Part shown: positions 27,971 through 36,917 of the stretch, piece by piece
How positions within the stretch are numbered: position 1 is the first letter of the stretch
Layout: each line of letters starts with the position of its first letter
Assembly: GCF_003268475.1 (NCBI RefSeq)
Contig: NZ_MCIF01000002.1
Coordinates: forward strand, 4,408,692 to 4,472,691
From: Thermogemmatispora tikiterensis
GTDB taxonomy: Bacteria; Chloroflexota; Ktedonobacteria; Ktedonobacterales; Ktedonobacteraceae
DNA length: 64,000 bases
Reading direction: 5' to 3'
Notes under the pieces: model-generated
What the model saw: only the letters and a program-made list of their open reading frames with translations
What the model was told of the DNA's origin: nothing
The model's database searches: none
Made by a program: the position numbers and the translations under genes

Positions 27971-30019
27971 ATGGCAAGTCTTCTTCTCTGGGTGCTGATC
28001 CCGCCGCTGCTGGGCTTCATCATCCTGGGGCTACTTGGCAGGACCTTGCCGCGCTCGGCGATTCTGACCGTGGCCTGGGGCACGGTCGCCCTCTCTTTCC
28101 TGTTCGCTTTGAGCGCCTTTCTGTCGCTGCTGGGTGTCCACCCGGATAGCCAGCGCGTGAGCGATGTATCGGTCTATACCTGGGCAATCGCCGGCGACCT
28201 GCAGGTCCACTTTGGCCTCTTGCTTGATCCGCTCTCGGCAACGATGCTGCTGGTGATCACCGGGGTCGGCCTCTTGATCCATATTTATTCGGCGGGTTAT
28301 ATGGCGGATGATCCGGGCTTCTGGCGCTTCTTCTCTTATATGAACTTCTTCATCTTTGCGATGACGTTGCTGGTGAGCGCGGATAATCTGCTTTTCCTGC
28401 TGGTGGGTTGGGGCCTGGTGGGCCTGGCTTCCTTCCTGTTAATCGGCTTCTGGTACCAGCGTCCGGCGGCAACGGCTGCCGCGCGCAAGGCGCTGGTGAT
28501 CAATGTGATCGGCGACTTCGGCCTGATGCTGGCCATCTTCTTGCTGTTCAAGCACCTCAATACGGTCGACTATGGCTACGGCGGCCCGAACTGCATTCCG
28601 GGCACCAGCGGCTACGGGGTGCTGACGGCGGCCTCCTGCCAGCAGCTTGGCTCGCTGGTCTCGCTGGCGATTCCTCTGCTGCTCTTTGTGGCCTGCGCGG
28701 CGAAGTCAGCCCAGTTGCCGCTCTATATGTGGCTGCCGGATGCGATGGAAGGCCCAACGCCGGTCAGCGCCTTGATCCATGCGGCGACGATGGTGACCGC
28801 CGGCGTCTATCTGGTGGCGCGCACGCATGTGCTCTTTACGCTCTCTCCTTATGCCCTGCCGATTGTGGGCGCGATCGGAGGCCTGACGGCCCTCTTTGCG
28901 GCGACCATTGCCCTGACGCAGCTCGATATCAAGCGGGTGCTGGCCTATTCAACGATCAGCCAGCTCGGCTATATGTTCATGGGTGAGAGTGCGGGAAGCT
29001 ATAGCGCGGGCATATTCCACTTGACGACCCATGCCTATTTCAAGGCCCTGCTCTTCCTGGGAGCGGGGGCCGTGATTCATGCGCTGGGCGGCGAGCAGGA
29101 TATGCGCGAGATGGGGGGCCTGCGCTACCGCATGCGCATTACCTTCTGGACCTTCCTGATTGCCGTGCTGGCGATCAGTGGGATTCCACCCTTTGCCGGC
29201 TTCTGGAGCAAAGATGATATTCTAGGTGCCCTCTTGACCCAGGCGACCAGCGTGGGCGGGGCTGCGCGCTACCTGTACTACGGCCTGTGGGGCCTGGGCG
29301 TACTGACCGCTGGCCTGACGGCTCTCTATATGTTCCGCCTCTTCTATGGGATCTTCATGGGGAGCTACCGCGGGGCGGGCCCGTTGAAGCACGGGCATGC
29401 TGGCTCTGAGGAAGAGGAGGAGGAAGAGGCGCTCACAACAGTAGGACGGCGCCGCCGCGGAGAGTCAGCCCTCTATGAGATCTATGAGGTGCCAGCGGTG
29501 ATGACCGTGCCTCTGATCATTCTGGCGATTCTGTCGACGATCGGTGGCCTGGTCGGTTCCTTTGCGCTCTTCGATTACAGCCGCTGGCAGCCGCTGAACG
29601 CCTTTTTAGCGCCGGTGCTCGGTAGCGCTCCGGAAGGCAATCTACCTTTGCTCTGGCTCTCGACTGGGGCCAGCCTGATCTTTGCTCTGCTTGGGCTGCT
29701 GATCGCCTGGCGACGCTACGGTCAGGGCTTTGTCTACAAGGAGAGCCGCAATCCTTTCTATCGCCTGGCCTACAACAAGTACTATGTTGACGAGATCGGC
29801 ATTGCGCTTCTGATCAATCCCTTGCTGTGGCTGGGGCGTCAGGCTTCGGCCCTGTTGGAGGGTGGGCTGCTGGATGGGGGCAGCCGGCTGGTGGGAAGAG
29901 CTTTCAGCCTGGTGAGTGCAGGTGGACGCCGCCTGCAGACTGGCTATGTGCGTAACTATGCGCTGGCGATCTTGATCGGCGTGGTACTGATAATTCTCTA
30001 CTATGTCGTGAGGGGGTAA
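27971..30019 (+). CDS. nuoL: NADH-quinone oxidoreductase subunit L
   Basis: A 682-residue antiporter-like proton-pumping subunit at the distal end of complex I, about 16 membrane helices. LPLYMWLPDAMEGPTPVSAL carries the conserved region with the channel Lys/Glu network; LAYSTISQLGYM and HAYFKALLFLGAGAVIH follow. An acidic loop (EEEEEEALTT, about residues 478-488) precedes the long lateral helix region. Starts 4 bp after the nuoK stop. Confidence 0.96.
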   Translation: MASLLLWVLIPPLLGFIILGLLGRTLPRSAILTVAWGTVALSFLFALSAFLSLLGVHPDSQRVSDVSVYTWAIAGDLQVHFGLLLDPLSATMLLVITGVGLLIHIYSAGYMADDPGFWRFFSYMNFFIFAMTLLVSADNLLFLLVGWGLVGLASFLLIGFWYQRPAATAAARKALVINVIGDFGLMLAIFLLFKHLNTVDYGYGGPNCIPGTSGYGVLTAASCQQLGSLVSLAIPLLLFVACAAKSAQLPLYMWLPDAMEGPTPVSALIHAATMVTAGVYLVARTHVLFTLSPYALPIVGAIGGLTALFAATIALTQLDIKRVLAYSTISQLGYMFMGESAGSYSAGIFHLTTHAYFKALLFLGAGAVIHALGGEQDMREMGGLRYRMRITFWTFLIAVLAISGIPPFAGFWSKDDILGALLTQATSVGGAARYLYYGLWGLGVLTAGLTALYMFRLFYGIFMGSYRGAGPLKHGHAGSEEEEEEEALTTVGRRRRGESALYEIYEVPAVMTVPLIILAILSTIGGLVGSFALFDYSRWQPLNAFLAPVLGSAPEGNLPLLWLSTGASLIFALLGLLIAWRRYGQGFVYKESRNPFYRLAYNKYYVDEIGIALLINPLLWLGRQASALLEGGLLDGGSRLVGRAFSLVSAGGRRLQTGYVRNYALAILIGVVLIILYYVVRG

Positions 30020-30025
30020 GCCGGC

Positions 30026-31576
30026 ATGTTCCCGATGTTATCAACGATTATCTTTCTCCCGCTGCTGGGCGGCATTGTCGTGCTGCTGCTCCCCCGCGAG
30101 CGCGTCAATGTGATTCGCTGGACGGCGCTGGGGGTGGCCTGGCTGGATCTGCTCCTGGCGCTTGGCGTGATGCTGGCCTATGCCCAGCCGCATCCGACTG
30201 CCATCACTGTCGGCACAGTCCCGCTGGTTGTGGGGGAAGCCTCGCCGACAGTGGCCAGCGTCACCTTCCTCTTGCAGGAGCATCTGAGCTGGCTGCCGGC
30301 CCTGGGCATCAATTATAGCCTGGGAGTGGACGGCGTCAGTGTACTGCTGATGACCCTGACCACGCTGCTGACGGTGGTCTGTATTGCGGCCTCGTTCCGC
30401 GTGGAGCAGAAGCTACGTACCTACCTGGCCTTCATGCTCCTGTTAGAGAGTGGTCTGCTGGGGGTCTTTCTGGCGACCAATCTCTTCCTGTTCTATGTCT
30501 TCTGGGAGCTGATGCTGATCCCGGCCTACTTCCTGGTTGGCGGCTGGGGTGGTCCACGGCGCGTCTATGCGGCTATTAAGTTTGTGCTCTATACGGCGGT
30601 GGGCAGCTTTCTGATGCTGGCCGGGATCATTGCCCTGGGCTACTATTATCGCACGGGCGGGCACTATACACTCGATCTGACGACCATTTTGAATAGCTCG
30701 ACGCATCTGAACAGCACGGTTCAACTCTGGCTCTTCCTGGCCTTTGCTGCAGCCTTTGCTGTCAAGGTGCCGCTGGTCCCCTTCCATAGCTGGCTGCCGG
30801 ATGCCTATAGCGAGGCGCCGGCGCCGGTGACGGCTATGCTGGCTGGGGCGATGGCCAAGGCTGGAGCCTATGGCTTCCTGCGCTACTGCCTGACCCTCTT
30901 CCCCGATGCGGCCCATCGGCTGGCGCCGCTGATCAGCACGCTGGCGGTGATCGGTATTCTCTATTGTGCCCTGATGGCCCTGGTGCAGAGCGACATGAAG
31001 CGGCTGCTGGCCTATTCGAGCATCAGCCATCTGGGAGTGATCACGCTGGGGATCTTTGCCCTCAGTGCGCAGGGGTTGGCCAGTCAGCAGGGTATTGACG
31101 GCGCTGTGTTGCAGATGGTCAATCATGGTATTACGATCACGGCGCTCTTCCTGATCGTGGGCTTCCTGGAGGCGCGCACGGGGACGCGTCGCCTGGAGGA
31201 CTACGGCGGGATGGCGCGTCGCCTGCCGATTATGGCCAGTGTCTTGATGATCGCCTGCCTCTCTTCGCTGGGTCTGCCCGGCCTGAATAGTTTCGCCGGT
31301 GAGTTCCTGGCCCTGTTGGGGGTCTTCCGCAATAATGCGATCTTCGGGGTACTGGGAACGCTGGTGGTAGTGCCGGCGGCCTGGTATATGATCCGGCTGG
31401 TGCAGAATGCAATGATGGGTGTGCGTCCGGCTGGCGGCCCTGTGGTGGCGGCTGAGCGCAAGGGAGGTCTGCCTGATCTGGATATTGGTGAATTCCTGGT
31501 ACTGCTGCCGTTGCTGGTGTTGATCTTCTATATCGGTGTGCATCCGCTGCCGCTGACGTTCTTCGTGGAGCATTAG
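30026..31576 (+). CDS. nuoM: NADH-quinone oxidoreductase subunit M
   Basis: A 516-residue antiporter-like pumping subunit, about 14 membrane helices. FYVFWELMLIPAYFLVGGWG includes the channel Glu; VPLVPFHSWLPDAYSEAPAP and GAMAKAGAYGFLRYCL follow. Starts 6 bp after nuoL behind GAGGGGG. It pumps one of the protons moved by the complex. Confidence 0.96.
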   Translation: MFPMLSTIIFLPLLGGIVVLLLPRERVNVIRWTALGVAWLDLLLALGVMLAYAQPHPTAITVGTVPLVVGEASPTVASVTFLLQEHLSWLPALGINYSLGVDGVSVLLMTLTTLLTVVCIAASFRVEQKLRTYLAFMLLLESGLLGVFLATNLFLFYVFWELMLIPAYFLVGGWGGPRRVYAAIKFVLYTAVGSFLMLAGIIALGYYYRTGGHYTLDLTTILNSSTHLNSTVQLWLFLAFAAAFAVKVPLVPFHSWLPDAYSEAPAPVTAMLAGAMAKAGAYGFLRYCLTLFPDAAHRLAPLISTLAVIGILYCALMALVQSDMKRLLAYSSISHLGVITLGIFALSAQGLASQQGIDGAVLQMVNHGITITALFLIVGFLEARTGTRRLEDYGGMARRLPIMASVLMIACLSSLGLPGLNSFAGEFLALLGVFRNNAIFGVLGTLVVVPAAWYMIRLVQNAMMGVRPAGGPVVAAERKGGLPDLDIGEFLVLLPLLVLIFYIGVHPLPLTFFVEH

Positions 31577-31653
31577 TGTAGCTGAGGAGTGAGGGAGCCA
31601 GGAAGGGCGGCGGCGGAAGGGAGCGGGAACAGGTTTTGTCGCGAGGTTCTGCT

Positions 31654-33417
31654 ATGTCGTTTACGTACATCGCATCGGCTGCCGACTGGGCACGCATTGC
31701 GCCTGAGCTGGTGCTGGCTGGGGTAGCGCTGCTGATCCTGTTGGTTGATCTGCTCTTGCCGCAGACGGGGGCTGTGCCCCGCGAGCGAGGAGCGGCCAAC
31801 TTCTTTGTGCTGCCCCTGCTGGCCTTGCTTGGGGTGCTCGGCGCACTGGCGGCCACGATCGTGCTCTTCGTGGTTGGCGATGGCCAGCGAGCGTTCTTTG
31901 GCCTGGTCGGCTCTGATTGGGGATCGCTCTACGCCTATCTGGCGATCTTGAGCGCTGCCGGTTTAGGTATTATCTTCTCTCCCGCCTACCTGAAGCGTCT
32001 GAAGCTGGTGCATCAGGGCGAGTACTATGCGCTCTTCCTGGCAGCGACGCTTGGGATGATGCTGCTGGCGGCGGCGACCAGCTTCATGACCCTGTTCCTG
32101 GGGCTGGAGACGCTGTCGCTGGCGCTCTATATCCTCTGTGGCTTTGTGACGCGCCGGCAAAGCTCACAGGAAGCTGGGATGAAGTACTTTTTGCTGAGTT
32201 CCTTCGCCTCGGCCTTCCTGCTTTATGGGGTGGCGCTGATCTATGGGGCCACGGGGACGACGCGCTTCGGTGCGCGGGGAACGAGCGCTTTTCCTGGTGT
32301 ACTGCAGTTTTTGCAGGTCCATCCGCAGAGTACCACGCTGTTGCTCATCGGGATCGGGCTGCTGACGGTGGGTTTTGCCTTTAAGGTGTCGGCCATTCCG
32401 TTCCAGATGTGGACACCGGATGTCTATGAGGGAGCGCCGGCGCCGGTGACGGCCTTTATGTCCGTGGGGACAAAGGCGGCGGCGCTGGTCGCCTTTGCAC
32501 GGGTCTTCGCGGTGGTACTGGCGCCGGTGGCGGCGGACTGGCAGGCGGTGGTCTGGGTGCTGGCGGTGCTGACAATGGTTGGCGGCAATCTGCTGGCCCT
32601 GGTGCAGCGCAATGCCAAGCGCTTGCTGGCTTACTCAAGTGTGGCTCATGCCGGCTATCTGCTGATCGGTGTGGTGGTAGGGGGCGCGACCGGTCTAGCT
32701 GCTATCCTCTTCTATCTGCTCTGCTATGCTTTCCTGAATGCGGGGGCCTTTGGGGCGCTGAGCGCTCTGGAGAGGCTCGATAACAGTGGCTGTGATAGAG
32801 AGGATCTGCGCGGGCTGTGGTTCCGACGGCCCTGGCTGGCGGGTTTTCTGGCCTTCTTCCTGCTGGGGCTGGCGGGCTTCCCGCCGATGGCCGGGTTCGC
32901 GGCCAAGTACTATCTATTCTTTGCGGCGCTGCAGGGCGGCCATCCTGAGCTGTTGCTGATCGGTGTGTTGACCAGTGTGCTGGGAATGTATTATTACCTG
33001 CGCCTGATTGCGGCGATGTTCATGGAGCCAGCACGTGAGGCGCAGGAGGAGGCGCTAGAGGTGAGCCTGGCGCTGGCGGTGGCGGGCGCGGGAGCGAGCG
33101 CAGGCGTGGCCCCGCGGGTCTCTGGACCTTTGGGGCGGGCGGCGTCGACGCGCACTGGTGGGGCCGGTACTGGCACGGCTGGCGCGGCGGTGGCGGTGAA
33201 GACGGCGGCCCAGGCGACGACGAAGCGTGCTCCGGCAGCCCAACAGGCCCCTGAGACGCGTGAGCAGGCCACTGAGGAGGGAGCGCTGGCAGGTAGCTCA
33301 CTGAGCTGGACAACCTGGCTGGGCCTGGGGCTGGCGGCGCTGGGGGCGCTGGCGCTTGGAACGGTGCTGCCTTTCTGGCTGGTCGATCTGGCGCTGAAGG
33401 CCGCTGGGACGCTGTAG
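31654..33417 (+). CDS. nuoN: NADH-quinone oxidoreductase subunit N with an unusual low-complexity insert
   Basis: A 587-residue antiporter-like subunit, last gene of the cluster. FLGLETLSLALYIL, FQMWTPDVYEGAPAPVTAFM and LLAYSSVAHAGYLLI are the family motifs. Before the final membrane helix (LSWTTWLGLGLAALGALAL) is an insertion of about 90 residues rich in Ala, Gly and Thr (GTAGAAVAVKTAAQATTKRA), which makes it about 100 residues longer than usual. ATG 31654 was chosen over TTG 31636; GAGG is 7 bases before it. Confidence 0.94.
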   Translation: MSFTYIASAADWARIAPELVLAGVALLILLVDLLLPQTGAVPRERGAANFFVLPLLALLGVLGALAATIVLFVVGDGQRAFFGLVGSDWGSLYAYLAILSAAGLGIIFSPAYLKRLKLVHQGEYYALFLAATLGMMLLAAATSFMTLFLGLETLSLALYILCGFVTRRQSSQEAGMKYFLLSSFASAFLLYGVALIYGATGTTRFGARGTSAFPGVLQFLQVHPQSTTLLLIGIGLLTVGFAFKVSAIPFQMWTPDVYEGAPAPVTAFMSVGTKAAALVAFARVFAVVLAPVAADWQAVVWVLAVLTMVGGNLLALVQRNAKRLLAYSSVAHAGYLLIGVVVGGATGLAAILFYLLCYAFLNAGAFGALSALERLDNSGCDREDLRGLWFRRPWLAGFLAFFLLGLAGFPPMAGFAAKYYLFFAALQGGHPELLLIGVLTSVLGMYYYLRLIAAMFMEPAREAQEEALEVSLALAVAGAGASAGVAPRVSGPLGRAASTRTGGAGTGTAGAAVAVKTAAQATTKRAPAAQQAPETREQATEEGALAGSSLSWTTWLGLGLAALGALALGTVLPFWLVDLALKAAGTL

Positions 33418-33522
33418 CACTGATGACGGTGCAACAAGGGAATGGGGCTACTGCGCCAGGGCGGCACGGTCCGTTTTGGGGGTGGTGGCTCTGGCCCTCC
33501 TGATATATATGGCGAAGCAACC

Positions 33523-33566
33523 AGCTGGTGGATCGCAAGACAGAGAACACGGTCCACCAGCTTTTT
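33523..33566 (+). terminator. Probable terminator of the nuo operon
   Basis: AGCTGGTGGA (33523-33532) pairs with TCCACCAGCT (33553-33562) across a 20-base loop, followed by TTTT. It lies 105 bases after the nuoN stop. Confidence 0.65.
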
Positions 33567-33701
33567 GCTTGTGGTGCCTGCGGCTGTGAGCTTGATAGCC
33601 TGAAGGGGGGCCAGACGACTCATCTCGCCGTCTCGTGCGTGAGCCAGGCTGACTGGCCTGGGCTGCCCTGTCACCTGGCACAAGCCAGCGGGAATGAAAA
33701 A

Positions 33702-33736
33702 ATTCCAGTGCCATACGCGCTCATAGGCACTGGAAT
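33702..33736. repeat. Second perfect hairpin between nuoN and groES
   Basis: ATTCCAGTGCC (33702-33712), 13-base loop, GGCACTGGAAT (33726-33736): an 11-bp perfect stem between the convergent nuo and groES transcripts. On the minus strand the stem is followed by TTTTTTCATTCC, so it can act as an intrinsic terminator for groES. Farther left toward groES is a (GAAA)4 run (33773-33788). Confidence 0.6.
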
Positions 33737-33772
33737 CGTCGTCTATGATCGGCATATCGAGGTAGAATAAAA

Positions 33773-33788
33773 GAAAGAAAGAAAGAAA
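33773..33788. repeat. Simple tandem repeat (GAAA)4
   Basis: Four GAAA units near the 3' end of groES. Confidence 0.75.
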
Positions 33789-33842
33789 GCAGCGGGAGAG
33801 GAAGTAATAAAGAGGAGTAGAGCGAGAGAGACCGCCAGTCAC

Positions 33843-34148
33843 CTACTCCTCGACCACGCCCATCACATCGCTTTCACGCAGGATCAGCAGCTCCTCATCG
33901 TCGACCTTGATCTCAGTGCCAGAATACTTTGAGAAGAGCACATGATCGCCGACATTCACCTCGGGCTTCACGCGCTGGCCGTTATCGAGCAGCTTGCCCG
34001 GGCCAACGGCCAGGACCAGGCCCTGCTGCGGCTTCTCCTTGGCCGTATCGGGGAGCACGATACCGGTCTTCGTCACCGACTCGCGCGTGACAGGCTTTAC
34101 CAGCACACGATCAGCTAGTGGGCGAACCTTCTCACCTGCGGTGGACAT
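33843..34148 (-). CDS. groES: Co-chaperonin GroES (10 kDa)
   Basis: The 101-residue GroES cap of the chaperonin. [13 protein letters not shown] at the N-terminus, the mobile loop around [15 protein letters not shown], and [25 protein letters not shown] are all family-typical. ATG 34148 follows GGGAGG; the upstream codon at 34181 would add 11 residues. There is no groEL next to it, so groEL must lie elsewhere. A promoter and a CIRCE operator just upstream indicate HrcA repression and heat induction. Confidence 0.96.
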   Translation of the reverse strand: MSTAGEKVRPLADRVLVKPVTRESVTKTGIVLPDTAKEKPQQGLVLAVGPGKLLDNGQRVKPEVNVGDHVLFSKYSGTEIKVDDEELLILRESDVMGVVEE

Positions 34149-34256
34149 AGACTCTACCTCCCTTGCACAGACAGATAACATGAGACGGCAACAACAAACA
34201 GAGCCGCCACGTCTGCCCCTGCCTCGTCTCGACCTGGCAGCGTGGCGCCCAGCCGA

Positions 34257-34283
34257 TTAGCACTCTCACGAAGAGAGTGCGAA
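34257..34283 (-). promoter_or_regulatory. CIRCE operator (HrcA site)
   Basis: TTAGCACTC-N9-GAGTGCGAA: arms 34257-34265 and 34275-34283, only one base off the CIRCE consensus TTAGCACTC-N9-GAGTGCTAA. It starts right at the expected transcription start of groES. Confidence 0.93.
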
Positions 34284-34292
34284 CCGGCTACT

Positions 34293-34321
34293 ATCATACA
34301 CCAGAGTGGGCCACATCGCAA
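34293..34321 (-). promoter_or_regulatory. groES promoter
   Basis: Read on the minus strand: TTGCGA (34321-34316), 17-bp spacer, TATGAT (34298-34293). Initiation near 34286 places CIRCE at about +3 to +29. Confidence 0.8.
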
Positions 34322-34337
34322 GAGGGAAAAGGCGCCC

Positions 34338-35207
34338 TTAGAGCACAATCGATTGATAGGTTGAAGCTGCCAGCGCCTGTGCCACAATCACCGCCAACAG
34401 CAACACGCCCCAATCCAGCAGGGCATCGGGAACCGCGCCCACCACCAAGAAGCCGCGCAACAAGTCCACAGTATAGCTCAGAGGATTAATCTGCGCCAGA
34501 ACCCGCAGCCAGTCGGGCATGATGGCCAACGGATAAATGGCATTGCTGGCGAAAAAGAGCGGCATTGTCAAAACCTGGCCGATGCCCATGAAGCGCTCGC
34601 GCGTCTTCACCAGAATGGCGATCAACATCGACAGCGTCGAAAAGAAGCTGGCGGCGATCAGGACCGCCAACAGGCTGCCGATGACGCCGATCAGGCTCCA
34701 CTGCAGGTGGACGCCCAGCAACAGAGCCAGCAGGAAGATGATGACTGCCTGGCTGAGCGAGCGCACAGCGGCTCCCAGTCCCTTGCCGGTCACAAAGCTA
34801 GCGCGCGGCACCGGCAAGACCAGAAACTTTTGCAGGATACCCGCATCGCGCTCCCAGATGATGCTCAGCCCGTAAAAGATCGAGACGAACATCAACGACT
34901 GTGCCAGAATGCCCGGTGTCATAAAGGTCAAGTAGCTCACCGAGCCAGTAGGGATAGCGCGCAAGCGCGAGAAGGCTTCTCCGAAGATCACCAGCCACAG
35001 GGCTGGCTGCACGGCGCGCGTCAGCAATTCCGTCGGATCGTGACGCAGCTTGCGCAGCTCGATCTCTGCCACAACCAGCACGCACCGTATATAGGTGACG
35101 ACCATCTCCCAGGGCGAGGGCGGGCGCAGCAATGCCTCCAGGGCGGCTCCTTCTCGCTGGGGTTTATCCGAAACGCTGAGCGCGCCGACGTAACTGTCTG
35201 ACTTCAC
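34338..35207 (-). CDS. ABC-2 type exporter permease (DrrB-like)
   Basis: A 289-residue membrane protein with about six membrane helices and the ABC-2 permease signature (FMTPGILAQSLMFVSIFYGL; ERDAGILQKFLVLPVPRAS). It forms the membrane part of an exporter with the ATPase encoded just upstream. Start GTG 35207 lies inside the ATPase gene (44-bp overlap) with GGGAGG in front, so translation is coupled. The first about 35 residues are cytoplasmic. Homologues export drugs or lipids; the substrate is unknown here. Confidence 0.9.
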   Translation of the reverse strand: MKSDSYVGALSVSDKPQREGAALEALLRPPSPWEMVVTYIRCVLVVAEIELRKLRHDPTELLTRAVQPALWLVIFGEAFSRLRAIPTGSVSYLTFMTPGILAQSLMFVSIFYGLSIIWERDAGILQKFLVLPVPRASFVTGKGLGAAVRSLSQAVIIFLLALLLGVHLQWSLIGVIGSLLAVLIAASFFSTLSMLIAILVKTRERFMGIGQVLTMPLFFASNAIYPLAIMPDWLRVLAQINPLSYTVDLLRGFLVVGAVPDALLDWGVLLLAVIVAQALAASTYQSIVL

Positions 35208-35964
35208 GATAACTGCCTCCCGATTCCAGAGTATTGCCTGTCACTGACGTAAACACGTCCTCAAGCGTAGCACCGGGCCGATTCAGGCTGGCCTTCAAAG
35301 CCGCCGGCTCACCGATCGCCGCAATGCGCCCCTGATCCATAATGGCCACGCGCTGGCAGTAGGCATCCGCCTCCTCCATATAGTGGGTAGTCACCAGCAG
35401 GGTGATCTGCTCCTGATTGCGCAGCAGCTCCAATGCCTCCCAGACCGAGCGTCGCGCCGTCGGATCAAGACCGATGGTCGGCTCGTCCAGGATCAGAATA
35501 CGTGGGCGATGGAGAATGGCCTGACCGATCTCCAGGCGCCGGACCATGCCGCCCGAGTAGGTGCGCACCAGGCTGTGGGCCGCGTCGCGCAGATTGAGCA
35601 GCTCCAGCACCTCCCAGATGCGCCGCTCACGCTCCTGGCGTGGAAAACCCAGTAACTTGGCCACCACCAGCAAATTCTCATAGCCGGTCAGCGTGCTGTC
35701 CGCCGACAGCGACTGCGAGACATACCCCAGCAGCCGCCGAATGACCATCTTATGGCGTTGGACGTCCAGTCCCGCGATGCGCATCTGGCCGCTGGTCGGC
35801 GGAATCAATGTGATGAGCATGCGAATAGTTGTAGTCTTGCCGGCCCCATTGGGGCCAAGCAGGCCAAAGGCTTCGCCCTCCTGAATAGAGAACGTGATGT
35901 GATCAACGGCGACTTTATCGCCGAAACGCTTGACAAGATCTTCGACTTCAATCATTGGCCTCAT
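35164..35964 (-). CDS. ABC exporter ATP-binding protein (DrrA-like)
   Basis: A 266-residue ATPase. Walker A LLGPNGAGKTTTIRML has K43; VSQSLSADSTLTGYENL is the Q-loop region; YSGGMVRRLEIG is the signature; ILILDEPTIGLD is Walker B; TTHYMEEAD is the H-loop. It belongs to the DrrA/daunorubicin-resistance branch. Its ATG overlaps the stop of the marR gene by 4 bp, so regulator, ATPase and permease form one operon. Confidence 0.93.
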   Translation of the reverse strand: MRPMIEVEDLVKRFGDKVAVDHITFSIQEGEAFGLLGPNGAGKTTTIRMLITLIPPTSGQMRIAGLDVQRHKMVIRRLLGYVSQSLSADSTLTGYENLLVVAKLLGFPRQERERRIWEVLELLNLRDAAHSLVRTYSGGMVRRLEIGQAILHRPRILILDEPTIGLDPTARRSVWEALELLRNQEQITLLVTTHYMEEADAYCQRVAIMDQGRIAAIGEPAALKASLNRPGATLEDVFTSVTGNTLESGGSYREVRQLRRRAQRFG

Positions 35965-36539
35965 TCGGCCTGACCTCCCTCTCCTGCAGGGGTGGCAGTG
36001 GCCAGCGGACTGGAGCCGCGGCCCCCGCTCTCCTGCTCGTTGGGAACCTGAGCTTGACCAGGGTTGTCTTGTTCTTGCCCGGGTTCTTCGTCGTGCCTGC
36101 CTTCGGCCCCGTCCCCTGCGGCCTCGGCTGCCTCCAGCACACGCTCAATGAGTCGCTGTAGCTCATCCTGCTCTGCAGGGGTTAACGGCTCCAGCATACG
36201 CGAGAGCACCGCGCGCCGTTCTCGTTGCCAGGCCGCTACCTGCTCAATACCGCGCGCCGTCAGCTCAACCAGCACCACTCGCTCGTCGCCGCCATCGCCC
36301 TGACGCACCCGCCGCACAAGGCCCGCCTTCTCCAGCCGCTTACAGGCGCTGGTCACAGAGCTACCGCTCAGTCCGAGGGCGGTCGCCAGCTCGCCGACGC
36401 TACAGCTCCCCCGCCGGCTCAGGTTTTTGAGCAGCCAGTACTGCTCCGGCGTCATCTCTGCCCGCCTGACCGGGTGAGTGCTGCGCCTCAGCAGCCGCCA
36501 CAAGGCCAGCAGATCTTCTACCAGGCGTTCGCTGGCCAT
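35961..36539 (-). CDS. MarR-family transcriptional regulator
   Basis: A 192-residue regulator, first gene of the exporter operon. The winged HTH covers about 28-100: MTPEQYWLLKNLSRRG, SVGELATALGLSGSSVTSACKRLEKAGLV (recognition helix SGSSVTSACKRLEKAG) and the wing RRVRQGDGGDERVVLVEL. After the dimerisation helix (to about 138) comes a 55-residue disordered tail rich in Glu, Gly and Gln, longer than in ordinary MarR proteins (about 145 residues). It probably represses its own operon and is released by the exported compound; a palindrome lies over its -10 box. Confidence 0.9.
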   Translation of the reverse strand: MASERLVEDLLALWRLLRRSTHPVRRAEMTPEQYWLLKNLSRRGSCSVGELATALGLSGSSVTSACKRLEKAGLVRRVRQGDGGDERVVLVELTARGIEQVAAWQRERRAVLSRMLEPLTPAEQDELQRLIERVLEAAEAAGDGAEGRHDEEPGQEQDNPGQAQVPNEQESGGRGSSPLATATPAGEGGQAE

Positions 36540-36582
36540 GACTCGACTCGCTCCCTTCCTTTTTACTGACTAATATTTTTAC

Positions 36583-36622
36583 TATCAAATATATTGATAA
36601 TACAGTTTCTGGAAGCTGTCAA
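36583..36622 (-). promoter_or_regulatory. marR operon promoter with overlapping palindromic operator
   Basis: Minus strand: TTGACA (36622-36617), 17-bp spacer, TATCAA (36599-36594). The palindrome TATCAA-ATATA-TTGATA (36583-36599) covers the -10 box, the expected position for a MarR autorepressor. The remaining gap to 36917 holds no gene. Confidence 0.7.
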
Positions 36623-36917
36623 GGGGCAAAGTGTGAGGAGCGTGCACCCCTGCGGACGCAGCTGGAAGGATCATTGGGGAACTCATCGCGAGCTAGATCG
36701 GTCTCTATATAACGAAGGCCGCCAGCTAACGACCGACAAGGGCTCACCAGTGGGCTAACGCGGAGGAGCGATGAGGCTGTTTCCGGCTTAGAGCCTTCCC
36801 CGTCGCGCCTCCAGGCTGGTAAAAATGTTGAGGTCGAGGAAGCTGGAACAAGCCTGGTCCATGATGCTCTCGTGGCTCGTGCAGCTACGAGGCACCAGCA
36901 CGAAAGGAGGTGCTTTT

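Noticed and set aside
30443..31573. Minus-strand frame of 376 codons
   Set aside because: Antisense shadow of nuoM, with unrealistic Gln/His/Arg-rich composition.
33528..33770. Plus-strand frame of 80 codons between nuoN and groES
   Set aside because: It covers the two hairpins, has no ribosome site and no family resemblance.
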